Shown in pieces: positions 17,437 to 26,652 of a DNA stretch of 64,000 nt. A program made the position numbers and the translations under genes. This DNA comes from an uncultured Bacteroidales bacterium. Lineage in GTDB: Bacteria > Bacteroidota > Bacteroidia > Bacteroidales > F082. Each line of letters opens with the position of its first letter. Position 1 is the first letter of the stretch. The notes under the pieces were generated by a model. That model saw only the letters and a program-made list of their open reading frames with translations. It was not told the origin of the DNA and made no database searches. The stretch lies in contig ONJF01000020.1 of assembly GCA_900318085.1 (NCBI GenBank), positions 1 to 64,000 on the forward strand. The letters run 5' to 3'.

Positions 17437-18891
17437 ATGAAGGAACAGACCTTGGTCAAACGGCCAAACACCGTCACCTTGGCGGCGGTTTTCACCGTCG
17501 CCGGGGTGTTGTATTGCCTCATTTCCTTGGTTAACCATTACCTTTTCAAGACTTATACGCTTGATTTGGGACTTTACACCCATGCAATGTACGACTATGC
17601 GCACCTCCGCATCGACGATTGCAGCATGTTCAAAGATGCACGGCAGAGCATTCTCAGCGACCACTTCGATTTGTACTTGATGTTATTGTCGCCTTTGGTG
17701 TATGTGTTTGGCACCTATACTTTGCTTATTGTGCAAATTATTGGGATTCTGCTCGGTGGCTGGGGTATCTACAAGCTTATTGGCCTTTATACTGATGACC
17801 GCTGGATGCCCATCCTCGCTACAACAATATTCTTCTTCTCTTTTGGCATCATTCAGGCATTGGGTTACGACTATCACTCCAATGTGCTGACCGCCATGCT
17901 GCTGCCGTGGTTTCTTTATTACCTTAAAAAACAAAGGTTTGCATTGGCTTCCTTGTTTGTTGTGCTGTTTGTCATCGGTAAAGAGAACATGTCGCTTTGG
18001 CTGTTTTTTATCGCGATTGGATTGATGTGGGACTATCGCAAAGATCGCAAGACATTATGGCATCTGGCGGCATATGCCTTGTTTTCTATCGCCTATTTCA
18101 TCTTGATCAACATGGTGGTGATGCCCAAGCTGGGAGGCTCGGGAGGCGGTTTTGCCCGTTATTCCTACCTCGGCAATAGCTATGGTGAGATTGCAAAATA
18201 CCTGCTCTCCCATCCTTGGGAAGCAATTAAGATATTGTTCACCAATACATTGGGAAAACCTCATTATGACGGCATCAAGGCAGAGTTTTACATTTGTGCT
18301 TTGGCTACAGGGATGATTCTTACGCTCTTGAAGCCCAACTATTTCTTTATGCTTTTGCCGCTCATTGGACAGAAGATGCTGGCCTCCGACCGTATGTTTT
18401 GGGGTGTCTCGCTGCAATATTCAGTGGAGTTCATGCCCGTGTTGGTCATCTCTTCATTTTTGGTGATTATCAAGATAAAAAAGCAGTGGTCTCGATTAGT
18501 ATTGGCTTGTGCCTTGCTGCTTTCCACCATTTTGACGACATTCTACACCATTGGCGTTCCCAAGTCCTATATTATGGTCGACCAACTATGTATCTATCAG
18601 GGACGCCATTACCAGCAAAAGGATTTTGACATTGATTATGCCCGTCAACTGATGGAGATGATTCCTGAAGATGCCTCGGTGTGCGCAGGCCGTATGTTTG
18701 TCCCGCATCTCGCCTTGCGTCCAGAGATTTACGATTACTATGCTGTAGCACCTCATGTTCGCGCCGACTATGTGCTTATCCCGGACGAATACCTCGAAAT
18801 GACGCGGGGCGGAAAGCCTCTGTTTTATTACCGCGATGAATACGAAACGGTGGCTACTGATGGGTCGTTGACGCTGTTCCGTCGGAAGTAG
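17437..18891 (+). CDS. DUF2079 membrane protein
   Basis: A 484-residue protein with about eleven membrane helices and a soluble C-terminal part. The region 'LDLGLYTHAMYDYAHLRIDD' plus 'ILSDHFDLYLMLLSPLVYVF' and 'YDYHSNVLTAMLLPW' is typical of DUF2079 proteins, which resemble GT-C glycosyltransferases. A role in transferring sugars from lipid carriers to envelope glycans is a family-level guess. Its 3' end overlaps the opposite-strand GT39 gene by 38 bases, with both stop codons inside the other gene. Confidence 0.8.
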   Translation: MKEQTLVKRPNTVTLAAVFTVAGVLYCLISLVNHYLFKTYTLDLGLYTHAMYDYAHLRIDDCSMFKDARQSILSDHFDLYLMLLSPLVYVFGTYTLLIVQIIGILLGGWGIYKLIGLYTDDRWMPILATTIFFFSFGIIQALGYDYHSNVLTAMLLPWFLYYLKKQRFALASLFVVLFVIGKENMSLWLFFIAIGLMWDYRKDRKTLWHLAAYALFSIAYFILINMVVMPKLGGSGGGFARYSYLGNSYGEIAKYLLSHPWEAIKILFTNTLGKPHYDGIKAEFYICALATGMILTLLKPNYFFMLLPLIGQKMLASDRMFWGVSLQYSVEFMPVLVISSFLVIIKIKKQWSRLVLACALLLSTILTTFYTIGVPKSYIMVDQLCIYQGRHYQQKDFDIDYARQLMEMIPEDASVCAGRMFVPHLALRPEIYDYYAVAPHVRADYVLIPDEYLEMTRGGKPLFYYRDEYETVATDGSLTLFRRK

Positions 18892-20440
18892 CCTTGAAAT
18901 CCTGTAGTGTGGGAGGTTGGTCCATTAAGTCCTTACAGGTGTAGACGAAAAAGCTCTTGGCAGGTTTACCACAGCGGTCGATTTCAATCACGCCGACCAA
19001 TTCAATCTCTTTGAAAAACCATTGGTAAGTCTCCTTCGGATCTTTCGGATAGCGGCTGTCGGAGAGGAACCAATAGTTCTCGCCGATGTGGAAGCCGCCT
19101 CTTTCATCGTTGATCCATAGGTATTTGTGTAGCTGTTCTGGCCAGCCTAATCCCATGACGCGCATACCTAGTGGTCGTGCGACATAATAGTCGAGATTGG
19201 CCAAGGGGAACCATTGGTTGGCCACTATGCCGTCTTCCTCTTTCATGATGCCCTCGGCTATCTTCTCTTCGCGGAAGTCGGCGAATTTCTCACCAAGTTG
19301 TCGCCAACCGTACATGTCCACGGTGAAGTCGTCGCGGCCCACCATCTCTGGCTCGTTGTGCTTGTCCAAAGGTATGAATCCTGTCTTGATTTCGGCAACC
19401 CCAACGACCAATGTGACCGCAAGCACGGATAATGCCGCAATGATGGATTTGGGCAACTTTTCAGAATTGGTATGCTTATCTCTCAGATAGACAGCAGATA
19501 ACAGGATGAGTAAGACGTAAGCGGGGGCGTTCCAATGGGGAAGGGTGGAGCGCATGAGGGAGAAGACCCAAAACACCACAATCATGGGCAAGGCAATGCA
19601 CAAAATGAGGCGTTGCACGGATTTCTCCATGCCAATTTTCTTTTTGAGTGCCGCGAAAATGGCAATGAAGGCTGAAATGAAAATCACCGGGTTGTTATAA
19701 AGGAACTCCCCGGCCAACTCTGTTCCAAAGGTGCCAAAATTGATGCTGCTGCCTCCCACGCGCCCGCCATGGAAATGGAAACTGATGAAACCGTTTTGTA
19801 TGTTCCAATAGAGGATGGGAATGCAGCAAACGGCTGAAATCAACAGCGAGAGATACAAATAAGGATTCTTCAGTTGTTTTCTATTGAAAACCAGTATGTA
19901 TAGCATCATTCCGACCCATAGGAAAACGCCTGAATATTTGGAAAGCATGGCGAGGCCTGCGAACAGTCCGAAGAATAGTATGAACCGGCCCTTCGACAGG
20001 CTCAGGGACCTAACTGCTGACCAAACCGCCAGCAGCCAAAACAGCATCAGCGGTGTGTCGGGCATGATGAAGATGCCAGTGATGACAAAGGCATATATCG
20101 AGGCTGTGTAAAGCAGTGCGGCATATAGTCCAGTCCGAGCGTCTTTAATCTCTTTGCCGATTCGGAAGATGATATAGGTATTGGCCGTCATGAAGACCAC
20201 CGAAGCCAAGCGGATAAAGAACTCGCTGTCGAGCAACAAGTTAAGACTAAACAATTGGATGACCCAGCCCACCATAGGTGGATGGTCGAAATGGCTCCAA
20301 TCGGGATAGAGCGCATAGGTCCAATAGTAAACTTCATCGTTGCCAAATTCCATCCATGCGGCCAAAAAGCTTCTCACGACAGCGCTGATGGCCAAGAGCC
20401 ATATCAGTATCTTGTTGATATTTTGCTCTTTGATTCTCAC
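18854..20440 (-). CDS. GT39/ArnT-like GT-C glycosyltransferase
   Basis: A 528-residue membrane protein of the PMT/ArnT type. The first extracytoplasmic loop 'MEFGNDEVYYWTYALYPDW' followed by 'HFDHPPMVGWVIQLF' carries the acidic and HPP motifs typical of these lipid-sugar transferases; about eleven membrane helices follow and a soluble C-terminal domain ends the protein. GTG 20440 (VRIKEQNINK) is chosen because it overlaps the stop of the upstream PHP gene (GTGA) and has GAGGAG just before it; a longer frame back to 20521 would intrude 85 bases into that gene. It lies in a minus-strand set of envelope genes (GT4, PHP, GT39). Confidence 0.85.
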   Translation of the reverse strand: MRIKEQNINKILIWLLAISAVVRSFLAAWMEFGNDEVYYWTYALYPDWSHFDHPPMVGWVIQLFSLNLLLDSEFFIRLASVVFMTANTYIIFRIGKEIKDARTGLYAALLYTASIYAFVITGIFIMPDTPLMLFWLLAVWSAVRSLSLSKGRFILFFGLFAGLAMLSKYSGVFLWVGMMLYILVFNRKQLKNPYLYLSLLISAVCCIPILYWNIQNGFISFHFHGGRVGGSSINFGTFGTELAGEFLYNNPVIFISAFIAIFAALKKKIGMEKSVQRLILCIALPMIVVFWVFSLMRSTLPHWNAPAYVLLILLSAVYLRDKHTNSEKLPKSIIAALSVLAVTLVVGVAEIKTGFIPLDKHNEPEMVGRDDFTVDMYGWRQLGEKFADFREEKIAEGIMKEEDGIVANQWFPLANLDYYVARPLGMRVMGLGWPEQLHKYLWINDERGGFHIGENYWFLSDSRYPKDPKETYQWFFKEIELVGVIEIDRCGKPAKSFFVYTCKDLMDQPPTLQDFKATSDGTASTTHQ

Positions 20441-21672
20441 TTGCTCTCCTCTTTTTTCTCTTTGGCTTTTTTGAAGAGATACCAAATTAGGGCCGCAAAG
20501 GCGACGATGTAAACGAACCAATACAGATAGGTTTGTGACTTGTTGACGAAATCGAGCCGTTGGTCGACGGGTTCAGGTGCAGGATGCCTTGTCACTGGGT
20601 TGAGGTAAAAATGCTGCAGTCCGTTGACATTGATTTCTGTCCTGACATAGGGGTCTTCGGGCTGGATGACATAATAGGCGGTCGCAATATTTTCTTCTGT
20701 TTTCAATGTCGTGCCGTCCTGCCCGATGAATTTCACCTCTTGCATTTTGTCGGCGGAAGTTTCGATAAATAAGGTGTCACCCAATAGTTCAGCGCGTGTC
20801 AGAAGAGGCAGTTTCCGGGCTTGTTCGACCTTTTCGGATAAAGACATGGGATGATGGAACCAGTTGTCGAACTCGACGGCGTAGCAGAGTCCTTTGTCAA
20901 GGGCTTCATAGACATGCTCGGGGTTGAGGTCAGGGATGTTGATCATGGTCAGGTTGTGGCACACCTCGCTGGCTTTTGTGATGTCATGCGTGTCGTCGTC
21001 GCCCAATGCATACACACGGTGTCCATTGGAAAGGGCCTTGTCCCAATGCTCGATGGCGTTGCCATAGGGATTGACCACCTCGATCAGACGGTAGTTACTC
21101 AAAAAAACCATGTCGCTCACTTTGTAGCCTTTGGTGAACGAGGCATGGGCGGGCATGACGAAACGGCACCGTTCTCCTAACTTATTGATCATGTGCTGCT
21201 TCATGTTGAGGTTCTGCATGAAGAGGAAGTCGGGCCAATACACTTTCTCGGCACCGATGCAGATTTGGTGCGTCTTGCGGATAAGGCCATAGCCGTGTTC
21301 GTATGCGGGGATATAGTCTTCTCTTTCCGAGCCGTGCGTGTTGATGCCCATATAGTCCGAGATGCCGTAGTGGTCGTAGCCCAAGGCCTGATAGACGCTG
21401 TCAATGGTTACTTCCTTGCTTTTCCGTCCGTTGGTCAGGCCGAAATACTTGCGTGAGTGGCAATGGAAATGATACTTCTTCCATTGGTCGGGTTTCATGT
21501 CTTGATAAGGATTGTAGAGGTATTCGCCGCTGAAGTGTTTGGGTTCCTTGAAACCATAGGTGGGGACGGAGAGGTAGATATATAATATAAGCAGCAATAA
21601 GGCGATGCCTAGGCCTGCCATCACCCTGCCGAAATAAAACCAAAAACCGTGTTTTTGTTTCCCTTTGCTCAT
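20437..21672 (-). CDS. Membrane-tethered PHP-domain protein
   Basis: A 411-residue protein with a membrane helix near each end (about 11-31 and 383-401) and a PHP-type metallohydrolase domain between. Metal-binding motifs seen are 'YHFHCHSRKYF' (HxH), 'YDHYGISDY', 'GAEKVYWPDF', 'VMPAHASF' and 'GDDDTHD'. PHP proteins hydrolyse phosphoesters; the position of the domain next to glycosyltransferase genes suggests a substrate in envelope assembly, which is inference. The downstream GT39 begins at its stop codon, so translation is coupled. Confidence 0.75.
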   Translation of the reverse strand: MSKGKQKHGFWFYFGRVMAGLGIALLLLILYIYLSVPTYGFKEPKHFSGEYLYNPYQDMKPDQWKKYHFHCHSRKYFGLTNGRKSKEVTIDSVYQALGYDHYGISDYMGINTHGSEREDYIPAYEHGYGLIRKTHQICIGAEKVYWPDFLFMQNLNMKQHMINKLGERCRFVMPAHASFTKGYKVSDMVFLSNYRLIEVVNPYGNAIEHWDKALSNGHRVYALGDDDTHDITKASEVCHNLTMINIPDLNPEHVYEALDKGLCYAVEFDNWFHHPMSLSEKVEQARKLPLLTRAELLGDTLFIETSADKMQEVKFIGQDGTTLKTEENIATAYYVIQPEDPYVRTEINVNGLQHFYLNPVTRHPAPEPVDQRLDFVNKSQTYLYWFVYIVAFAALIWYLFKKAKEKKEESK

Positions 21673-21714
21673 TTTGGGTTATTTTGGTGCAAAACTAAAG
21701 AAAAATCTTATGAT

Positions 21715-22884
21715 TTAAGGTATGGCAATCAATTTCTTTTTGGCAATCAGACGATTGTAGCGTTCAAGTACCTCATTGACTACATCTTCCCAAGAGCGTA
21801 CGAGGGAAAGCGAGGCTTGTACACCCACACGGTGCACCCGTTCCGGGTCATGAATCAATTCACGCAATCGGTTGGCGAAGGCATCCAAGTCATTGGAAAT
21901 CAGAAAACCATTCTCATTATCGGTGATGATGGAGGCGGCAGTGGCAGTTTCCACCATAACGGAGGGCGTTTGCAGTGCCGCAGCCTCTTTGACGACCAAG
22001 CCGTCAGTGTCGTAAAGCGAGGGGAATAGGAATAGGTCAGCCGCAGCATAATATTGCTTGATAACTTCGCGATCAGTGACGGTGCCCACAAAGGTGACTT
22101 GGTTTTCGAGGCCTTTTTCTGTCACCATTTCCTTCATAGCATCAGCTGCGTAGCCGTTGCCGACAAAAAACATCTTGAAAGGCGTATCTTTCACTTTTTC
22201 AAGGGTTTCGATGATGAGACGCACATTTTTCTGCCAGATATGCTGTCCAACAAAAAGGCAAACGAAGTCGTTGGGAGCAATGCCTAACTTCTTTCGTGCC
22301 GCAGCGAAATAGGTCTCGGGATAGTCGGCCACGAGGTCGCTACCATTGGGCACCACCTCCACATTGCCCTTAAATCCATAATCTTTAATCACTTCTTTTA
22401 CAGAGGCTTGAGGCACCCAAACTTCATCGGCGTGTTCATAGAAACTGACGATGCGCTTGATAATTTGTTCCACGACGGCTTTGGAGGGAATGGTTTGACT
22501 GAAGTCGTCGCGGTATTTTGAGTGGAATGTGGCTACCATAGGGATATTGAGCCTTTTGGCGACATTGACCGCTGCCCAACCTGCAGCAAAAGGCGAATGG
22601 GCATGGACAATCTTGAAGCGACGTTTGACGATTTTTGCAATGAAAGCAGGGTCAACTTCTGCAATTCCAGTGACATACGGCTGACGGAAAGGCACCGGAA
22701 CCGAGAAATAGTCAAGCACCTCGTAGTCGTACTGTTTGTAATCCGCTCCCGGAACATTAGGCGTGATGACGGAAACGCCGCCCACTTTTTTCTGCATCCA
22801 ATAGGCATAGTTTTGCACGCAAATGGCGACGCCATCCATAACAGGCGGGAACGATTCATTGAAAAGTCCGATGTTTAAATCCAT
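21715..22884 (-). CDS. GT4-family glycosyltransferase
   Basis: A 389-residue GT-B glycosyltransferase. The N-terminal 'NIGLFNESFPPVMDGVAICV' and 'IVHAHSPFAAGWAAVNVAKR' blocks and the donor-binding C-terminal 'FLFPSLYDTDGLVVKEAAAL' motif (E-x7-E region) are typical of GT4 enzymes that resemble glucosyl/mannosyl diacylglycerol synthases. A transfer of a sugar to a lipid acceptor is likely but not proven. ATG 22884 (MDLNIGLF) is preferred over the TTG at 22905. It heads the minus-strand set GT4-PHP-GT39. Confidence 0.87.
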   Translation of the reverse strand: MDLNIGLFNESFPPVMDGVAICVQNYAYWMQKKVGGVSVITPNVPGADYKQYDYEVLDYFSVPVPFRQPYVTGIAEVDPAFIAKIVKRRFKIVHAHSPFAAGWAAVNVAKRLNIPMVATFHSKYRDDFSQTIPSKAVVEQIIKRIVSFYEHADEVWVPQASVKEVIKDYGFKGNVEVVPNGSDLVADYPETYFAAARKKLGIAPNDFVCLFVGQHIWQKNVRLIIETLEKVKDTPFKMFFVGNGYAADAMKEMVTEKGLENQVTFVGTVTDREVIKQYYAAADLFLFPSLYDTDGLVVKEAAALQTPSVMVETATAASIITDNENGFLISNDLDAFANRLRELIHDPERVHRVGVQASLSLVRSWEDVVNEVLERYNRLIAKKKLIAIP

Positions 22885-22945
22885 CTCTGTTGAAATTTGG
22901 CGCAAAATTATAAAAAAAGAAGCTTTTTAAACCATAATAAAATTG

Positions 22946-22953
22946 TATCTTTG
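22946..22953 (+). promoter_or_regulatory. -7 box for the suf operon
   Basis: TATCTTTG, 125 bases upstream of the sufB ATG; the long leader contains the CGAAGTCC repeat cluster at 22984-23062. No Fe-S regulator site was recognised. Confidence 0.5.
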
Positions 22954-22983
22954 CGGCCTAATTTGAAATCATTCTTAATAGTG

Positions 22984-23062
22984 ACTGCGAGACTACGAGA
23001 CTGCGAGACTTTTCGGGGCTAAATGAAGACCCCGAAGTCCCGAAGTCCCGAAGTCCCGAAGT
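22984..23062. repeat. Tandem GACTGCGA / CGAAGTCC units in the sufB leader
   Basis: Three CGAGACT units (22988-23011) are followed by a short spacer and four tandem CCCGAAGTC units (to 23062). The two halves are partly complementary (ACTTTTCGGGG with CCCCGAAGT) and can form a hairpin in the leader of the suf transcript. Same family as 12241-12299. Confidence 0.75.
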
Positions 23063-23077
23063 CAAAAAAGCAGAATC

Positions 23078-24529
23078 ATGGATCAGAATCCGAACGAAAA
23101 TATCATCAGTGAAGTCACGAATAAGGAGTATGGATACGGCTTCGTGACCGACATTGAAACTGATTTTGTGCCGAAAGGCTTGAACGAGGACATCATCCGC
23201 CTCATCTCCAAGAAGAAAGAAGAGCCTGAGTGGCTGCTGGAGTTTCGCCTGAAGGCTTTCCGCCATTGGCAGACGCTGAAACAGCCCAACTGGGCGCATC
23301 TTGACATTCCTGAAATCAACTACCAGGATATCATCTATTATGCAGCGCCGCGCAAACGCCAGCAGAAGCAGAGCCTCGACGAGGTGGATCCGGAACTGTT
23401 GGCCACCTTCGACAAACTCGGCATCTCGCTCGACGAGCAGAAGAAGCTCTCGGGCGTGGCCGTCGATGCGGTGATGGACTCCACTTCGGTGAAGACGACC
23501 TTTCAGGAGACGCTCTCCAAACACGGCGTTATCTTTATGTCGTTCAGCGAGGCGGTCAAGCAGCACCCTGACTTGGTGAAGAAATACCTCGGCAAGGTGG
23601 TGCCTTATACCGACAATTTCTTTGCTGCTTTGAACTCGGCAGTCTTCAGCGATGGTTCGTTCTGCTACATCCCGAAGGGTGTGCGTTGCCCTTTGGAACT
23701 ATCCACCTATTTCCGTATCAATGCGGCCAATACGGGGCAGTTTGAGCGCACGCTTATCGTGGCCGACGAAGGTGCATACGTGAGTTACATGGAGGGCTGC
23801 ACTGCTCCGCAACGCGACGAAAACCAACTTCATGCCGCCATCGTGGAAATCATCGCCGAAACCGATGCCGAGGTGAAATACTCCACCGTGCAGAACTGGT
23901 ATCCTGGCGACAAGGATGGCAAAGGCGGCGTGTATAACCTTGTCACCAAACGTGGTCTCTGTCGCGGCGACCGCTCCAAGATTTCTTGGACGCAGGTCGA
24001 GACAGGTTCGGCCATCACTTGGAAATACCCGGGCTGCGTGCTGTTGGGCGACAACTCCGTGGGCGAGTTCTACTCCGTTGCCGTCACCAATAACTACCAG
24101 CAGGCCGACACGGGTACCAAGATGATTCACTTGGGCAAGAACACCCGTAGTACCATCATATCTAAAGGTATTTCTGCCGGTCACAGCCAGAACGGTTATC
24201 GTGGCTTGGTGAGAGTGGCTGCCAAAGCCGAGAACTCGCGTAACTACTCGCAATGCGACTCTTTGCTGTTGGGTGACAAATGCGGTGCTCATACCTGGCC
24301 TTATGTCGAATGCGGCAACGAATCGAGCATTCTTGAACACGAAGCCACGACCTCGAAAATCTCCGAGGACCAACTCTTCTATTGCCAACAGCGTGGCATC
24401 CCGACGGAAAAGGCCATTGGCCTCATCGTCAACGGCTATGCCAAGGATGTGTTGAACAAACTGCCTATGGAATTCGCCGTTGAAGCACAGAAATTATTAT
24501 CAATAACCTTGGAAGGCAGCGTCGGATAA
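23078..24529 (+). CDS. sufB: Fe-S cluster assembly scaffold protein SufB
   Basis: A 483-residue SufB, which with SufC and SufD forms the scaffold that builds Fe-S clusters in the cytoplasm. The sequence is complete, from '[19 protein letters not shown]' and '[15 protein letters not shown]' at the N-terminus, through '[20 protein letters not shown]' to the beta-helix core with '[20 protein letters not shown]' and the C-terminal '[20 protein letters not shown]'. It is the first gene of the suf operon. Unusually, the next gene is a GT39-like membrane protein and sufC follows only after that. Confidence 0.95.
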   Translation: MDQNPNENIISEVTNKEYGYGFVTDIETDFVPKGLNEDIIRLISKKKEEPEWLLEFRLKAFRHWQTLKQPNWAHLDIPEINYQDIIYYAAPRKRQQKQSLDEVDPELLATFDKLGISLDEQKKLSGVAVDAVMDSTSVKTTFQETLSKHGVIFMSFSEAVKQHPDLVKKYLGKVVPYTDNFFAALNSAVFSDGSFCYIPKGVRCPLELSTYFRINAANTGQFERTLIVADEGAYVSYMEGCTAPQRDENQLHAAIVEIIAETDAEVKYSTVQNWYPGDKDGKGGVYNLVTKRGLCRGDRSKISWTQVETGSAITWKYPGCVLLGDNSVGEFYSVAVTNNYQQADTGTKMIHLGKNTRSTIISKGISAGHSQNGYRGLVRVAAKAENSRNYSQCDSLLLGDKCGAHTWPYVECGNESSILEHEATTSKISEDQLFYCQQRGIPTEKAIGLIVNGYAKDVLNKLPMEFAVEAQKLLSITLEGSVG

Positions 24530-24565
24530 ACAATTATCAATTCTCAATTATCCATTATCAATTCC
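24530..24565. repeat. ATTATCAATT-type microsatellite, left of the inserted GT gene
   Basis: The 36-base gap consists almost wholly of CAATTATCAATT / CTCAATTATC / CATTATCAATT units. A matching stretch lies at 25871-25922 on the other side of the glycosyltransferase gene. Confidence 0.8.
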
Positions 24566-25870
24566 ATGTCTGCCCGTTCAAATAACACCCCCTTTTGGTT
24601 GCTCCTCATCGGATTGTTCCTCATTCTGGTGAGCAAGAACCTTTTGACCGAGGGCATGTTTCTTGATGGTGTGACATATGCCTGCATTTCCCGCAATATG
24701 GCCTGCGGTCTAGGCTCGTTTTGGAGCCCAAGTTATACCCAAACGATAGGTCATGTATTCCATTCTCATCCGCCTTTGGCTTTCGGATTAGAAGCATTGT
24801 TTTTCAAGGTTTTGGGCGACCACTGGTGGGTTGAGAAGTTATATTCCGTTCTAGCTTTCCTTTTTACTGGCTTGTTGATAGCCTTGATTTGGAAGCGCAC
24901 CACCAACAACCTTCGTTGGGCTTGGTTGCCGTTGCTATTTTGGATTGCCATGCCTTTGGTTTCGTGGAGTGCGACAAACAACCTGCTCGAAAACACCATG
25001 TCGGTCTTTGTGTTGCTCTCCGTCTATCTGATGATTGTCGGTTACCAGCGTAACCACAAGATTTGGTTGTTTTTGTCGGCTTTCACTCTGTTATTGGCCT
25101 TCCTTTCCAAAGGATTCACTGGTCTGTTCCCCTTGGTGTTTCCGATTCTTTATTGTGCTTTTGACCAAAAGCGCAAGTGGATCCAAGGTCCGATTGACAG
25201 CTTGATCCTGCTGGTTGCCGTGGCGGTGTTTGCCGGAATTATGTTCTTGGTTTGCCCTGGCTCTTTTGGCTATATTAAGGACTACATCCGACTTCAAGTC
25301 ATCGTTGGAGGACTGTACGAAGCGACAGCATCTTCAAGGTTCTATATCGTTTTCACTTTATTGCAACAACTGTTGATCCCGTATGTGATTGCCATGGCGT
25401 TGGTGATTTGCAAAGCGAGAAGTAAGGTCAATAGTAAAGTGTTTGAGTTCCCACCTGATAAAGGTTGGTTTTATAGCTTCCTGATTTTAGGGCTTTTGGG
25501 CGTACTGCCCATCATGGTGAGCGTGAAGCAACGCGACTTCTATATGCTTGCTGCGTTGCCTTTCTTTGCCTTGGCCTGCGGGCATATCACCCTCTCGATG
25601 CTGACCTTATGGTTGCCAAAAATGACGCCAACAGTCCGCAGATGGATGACTATAGGAGCAAGTTGCATCGTGTTGTTGGGATTGGTCTTGAACGTAATCC
25701 ATTTCGGGAAATACGGCCGTGATGAAGCGTTGATAAAAGAAGTGAAACAAAGGATTGCGGAATCTGAAGACAATAATGTCATTGAGATATCACCAGAAGA
25801 ATATACACAGTGGGCGAAGCATGCCTATTATATGCGCTACGGCAAAATCAGCTTGAGCCCAACCCAATAA
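24566..25870 (+). CDS. GT39-like GT-C membrane glycosyltransferase inside suf operon
   Basis: A 434-residue protein with about ten membrane helices. The N-terminal loop 'LTEGMFLDGVTYACISRNMA' and 'HVFHSHPPLAFGLEALFFKV' carries the acidic residue and HPP motif of PMT/ArnT-type enzymes, which move sugars from polyprenyl carriers to proteins or lipids on the outer face of the inner membrane. It sits between sufB and sufC with no link to Fe-S chemistry and is bracketed on both sides by the same ATTATCAATT microsatellite, suggesting that it was inserted through recombination between such spacers. It is in the same direction as the operon, so it need not block sufC expression. Confidence 0.8.
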   Translation: MSARSNNTPFWLLLIGLFLILVSKNLLTEGMFLDGVTYACISRNMACGLGSFWSPSYTQTIGHVFHSHPPLAFGLEALFFKVLGDHWWVEKLYSVLAFLFTGLLIALIWKRTTNNLRWAWLPLLFWIAMPLVSWSATNNLLENTMSVFVLLSVYLMIVGYQRNHKIWLFLSAFTLLLAFLSKGFTGLFPLVFPILYCAFDQKRKWIQGPIDSLILLVAVAVFAGIMFLVCPGSFGYIKDYIRLQVIVGGLYEATASSRFYIVFTLLQQLLIPYVIAMALVICKARSKVNSKVFEFPPDKGWFYSFLILGLLGVLPIMVSVKQRDFYMLAALPFFALACGHITLSMLTLWLPKMTPTVRRWMTIGASCIVLLGLVLNVIHFGKYGRDEALIKEVKQRIAESEDNNVIEISPEEYTQWAKHAYYMRYGKISLSPTQ

Positions 25871-25922
25871 TTCAAAAACAGAAAACTATCAATTATCAAT
25901 TGTCAATTATCAACTGATCAAT
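25871..25922. repeat. ATTATCAATT-type microsatellite, right of the inserted GT gene
   Basis: Gap filled with ACTATCAATTATCAATTG and TCAATTATCAAC units, mirroring 24530-24565. Confidence 0.8.
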
Positions 25923-26651
25923 ATGTTACTGAACATCAAAAACCTACACGTCTCCATCGGAGGCAAGGAAATCCTGAAAGGATTGAATTTGGGCGTCAAC
26001 GAAGGCGAAATCCACGCCATCATGGGTCCTAACGGAACGGGAAAGAGTACGCTGGCTGCGGCCATCACGGGTCGCGAAGGCTATGAAATCACCGAAGGTG
26101 AGATCTGGTACAAGGGCAAGAACATCGTTGGGATGTCGCCCGAGGACCGCGCCAACGAAGGCATCTTCCTGAGTTTCCAATATCCTGTCGAAATCCCAGG
26201 TGTGAGCATCCAGAACTTTATGCGTACTGCCGTCAATTCGAAGCGCGAGTACCAAGGTCTGCCGCCAATGAGCACGGTCGACTTCATGAAGATGATGAAG
26301 GAAAAGCAGGCCATGGTGGAAATCACCGAGAAGTTGCAGAACCGTTTCGTCAATGTGGGTTACAGCGGCGGCGAGAAGAAGAAGAACGAGATCTTCCAGA
26401 TGGCCATGCTAGAGCCGAGCCTCGCTATCCTCGACGAGACCGACTCGGGTCTCGACATCGACGCGCTGCGCATCGTTGCCCATGGCGTCAATCAATTGCA
26501 TAATAATGAGAACGCTTTTGTGGTCATCACGCACTACCAACGTCTGCTCGACTATATCGTCCCCGACTTCGTCCATGTGATGTACGACGGACGCATCGTC
26601 AAGACGGGCGGCAAGAACCTCGCCCTCGAACTCGAAGAAGAAGGTCTCTGA
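25923..26651 (+). CDS. sufC: Fe-S assembly ATPase SufC, shortened C-terminus
   Basis: A 242-residue ABC-type ATPase that drives SufBCD. Walker A 'GPNGTGKST', the Q-loop 'LSFQYPVEIPGV', signature 'YSGGEKKKNE', Walker B 'LAILDETDSGLD' and the H-loop 'VVITHYQRLL' are intact. The expected ending in Bacteroidota is longer and usually reads like 'ELEEKGYDW...'; here it stops after 'ELEEEGL', exactly where sequence homologous to the middle of SufD begins in another frame. The last few residues therefore appear lost with the 5' part of sufD. The ATPase core should be functional. Confidence 0.93.
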   Translation: MLLNIKNLHVSIGGKEILKGLNLGVNEGEIHAIMGPNGTGKSTLAAAITGREGYEITEGEIWYKGKNIVGMSPEDRANEGIFLSFQYPVEIPGVSIQNFMRTAVNSKREYQGLPPMSTVDFMKMMKEKQAMVEITEKLQNRFVNVGYSGGEKKKNEIFQMAMLEPSLAILDETDSGLDIDALRIVAHGVNQLHNNENAFVVITHYQRLLDYIVPDFVHVMYDGRIVKTGGKNLALELEEEGL

Positions 26652-26652
26652 G

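Noticed and set aside
20441-20521. Longer N-terminus for the GT39 protein at 18854
   Set aside because: It would overlap the PHP gene by 85 bases and add a basic, non-conserved segment, whereas GTG 20440 has a GAGGAG site and a GTGA overlap.
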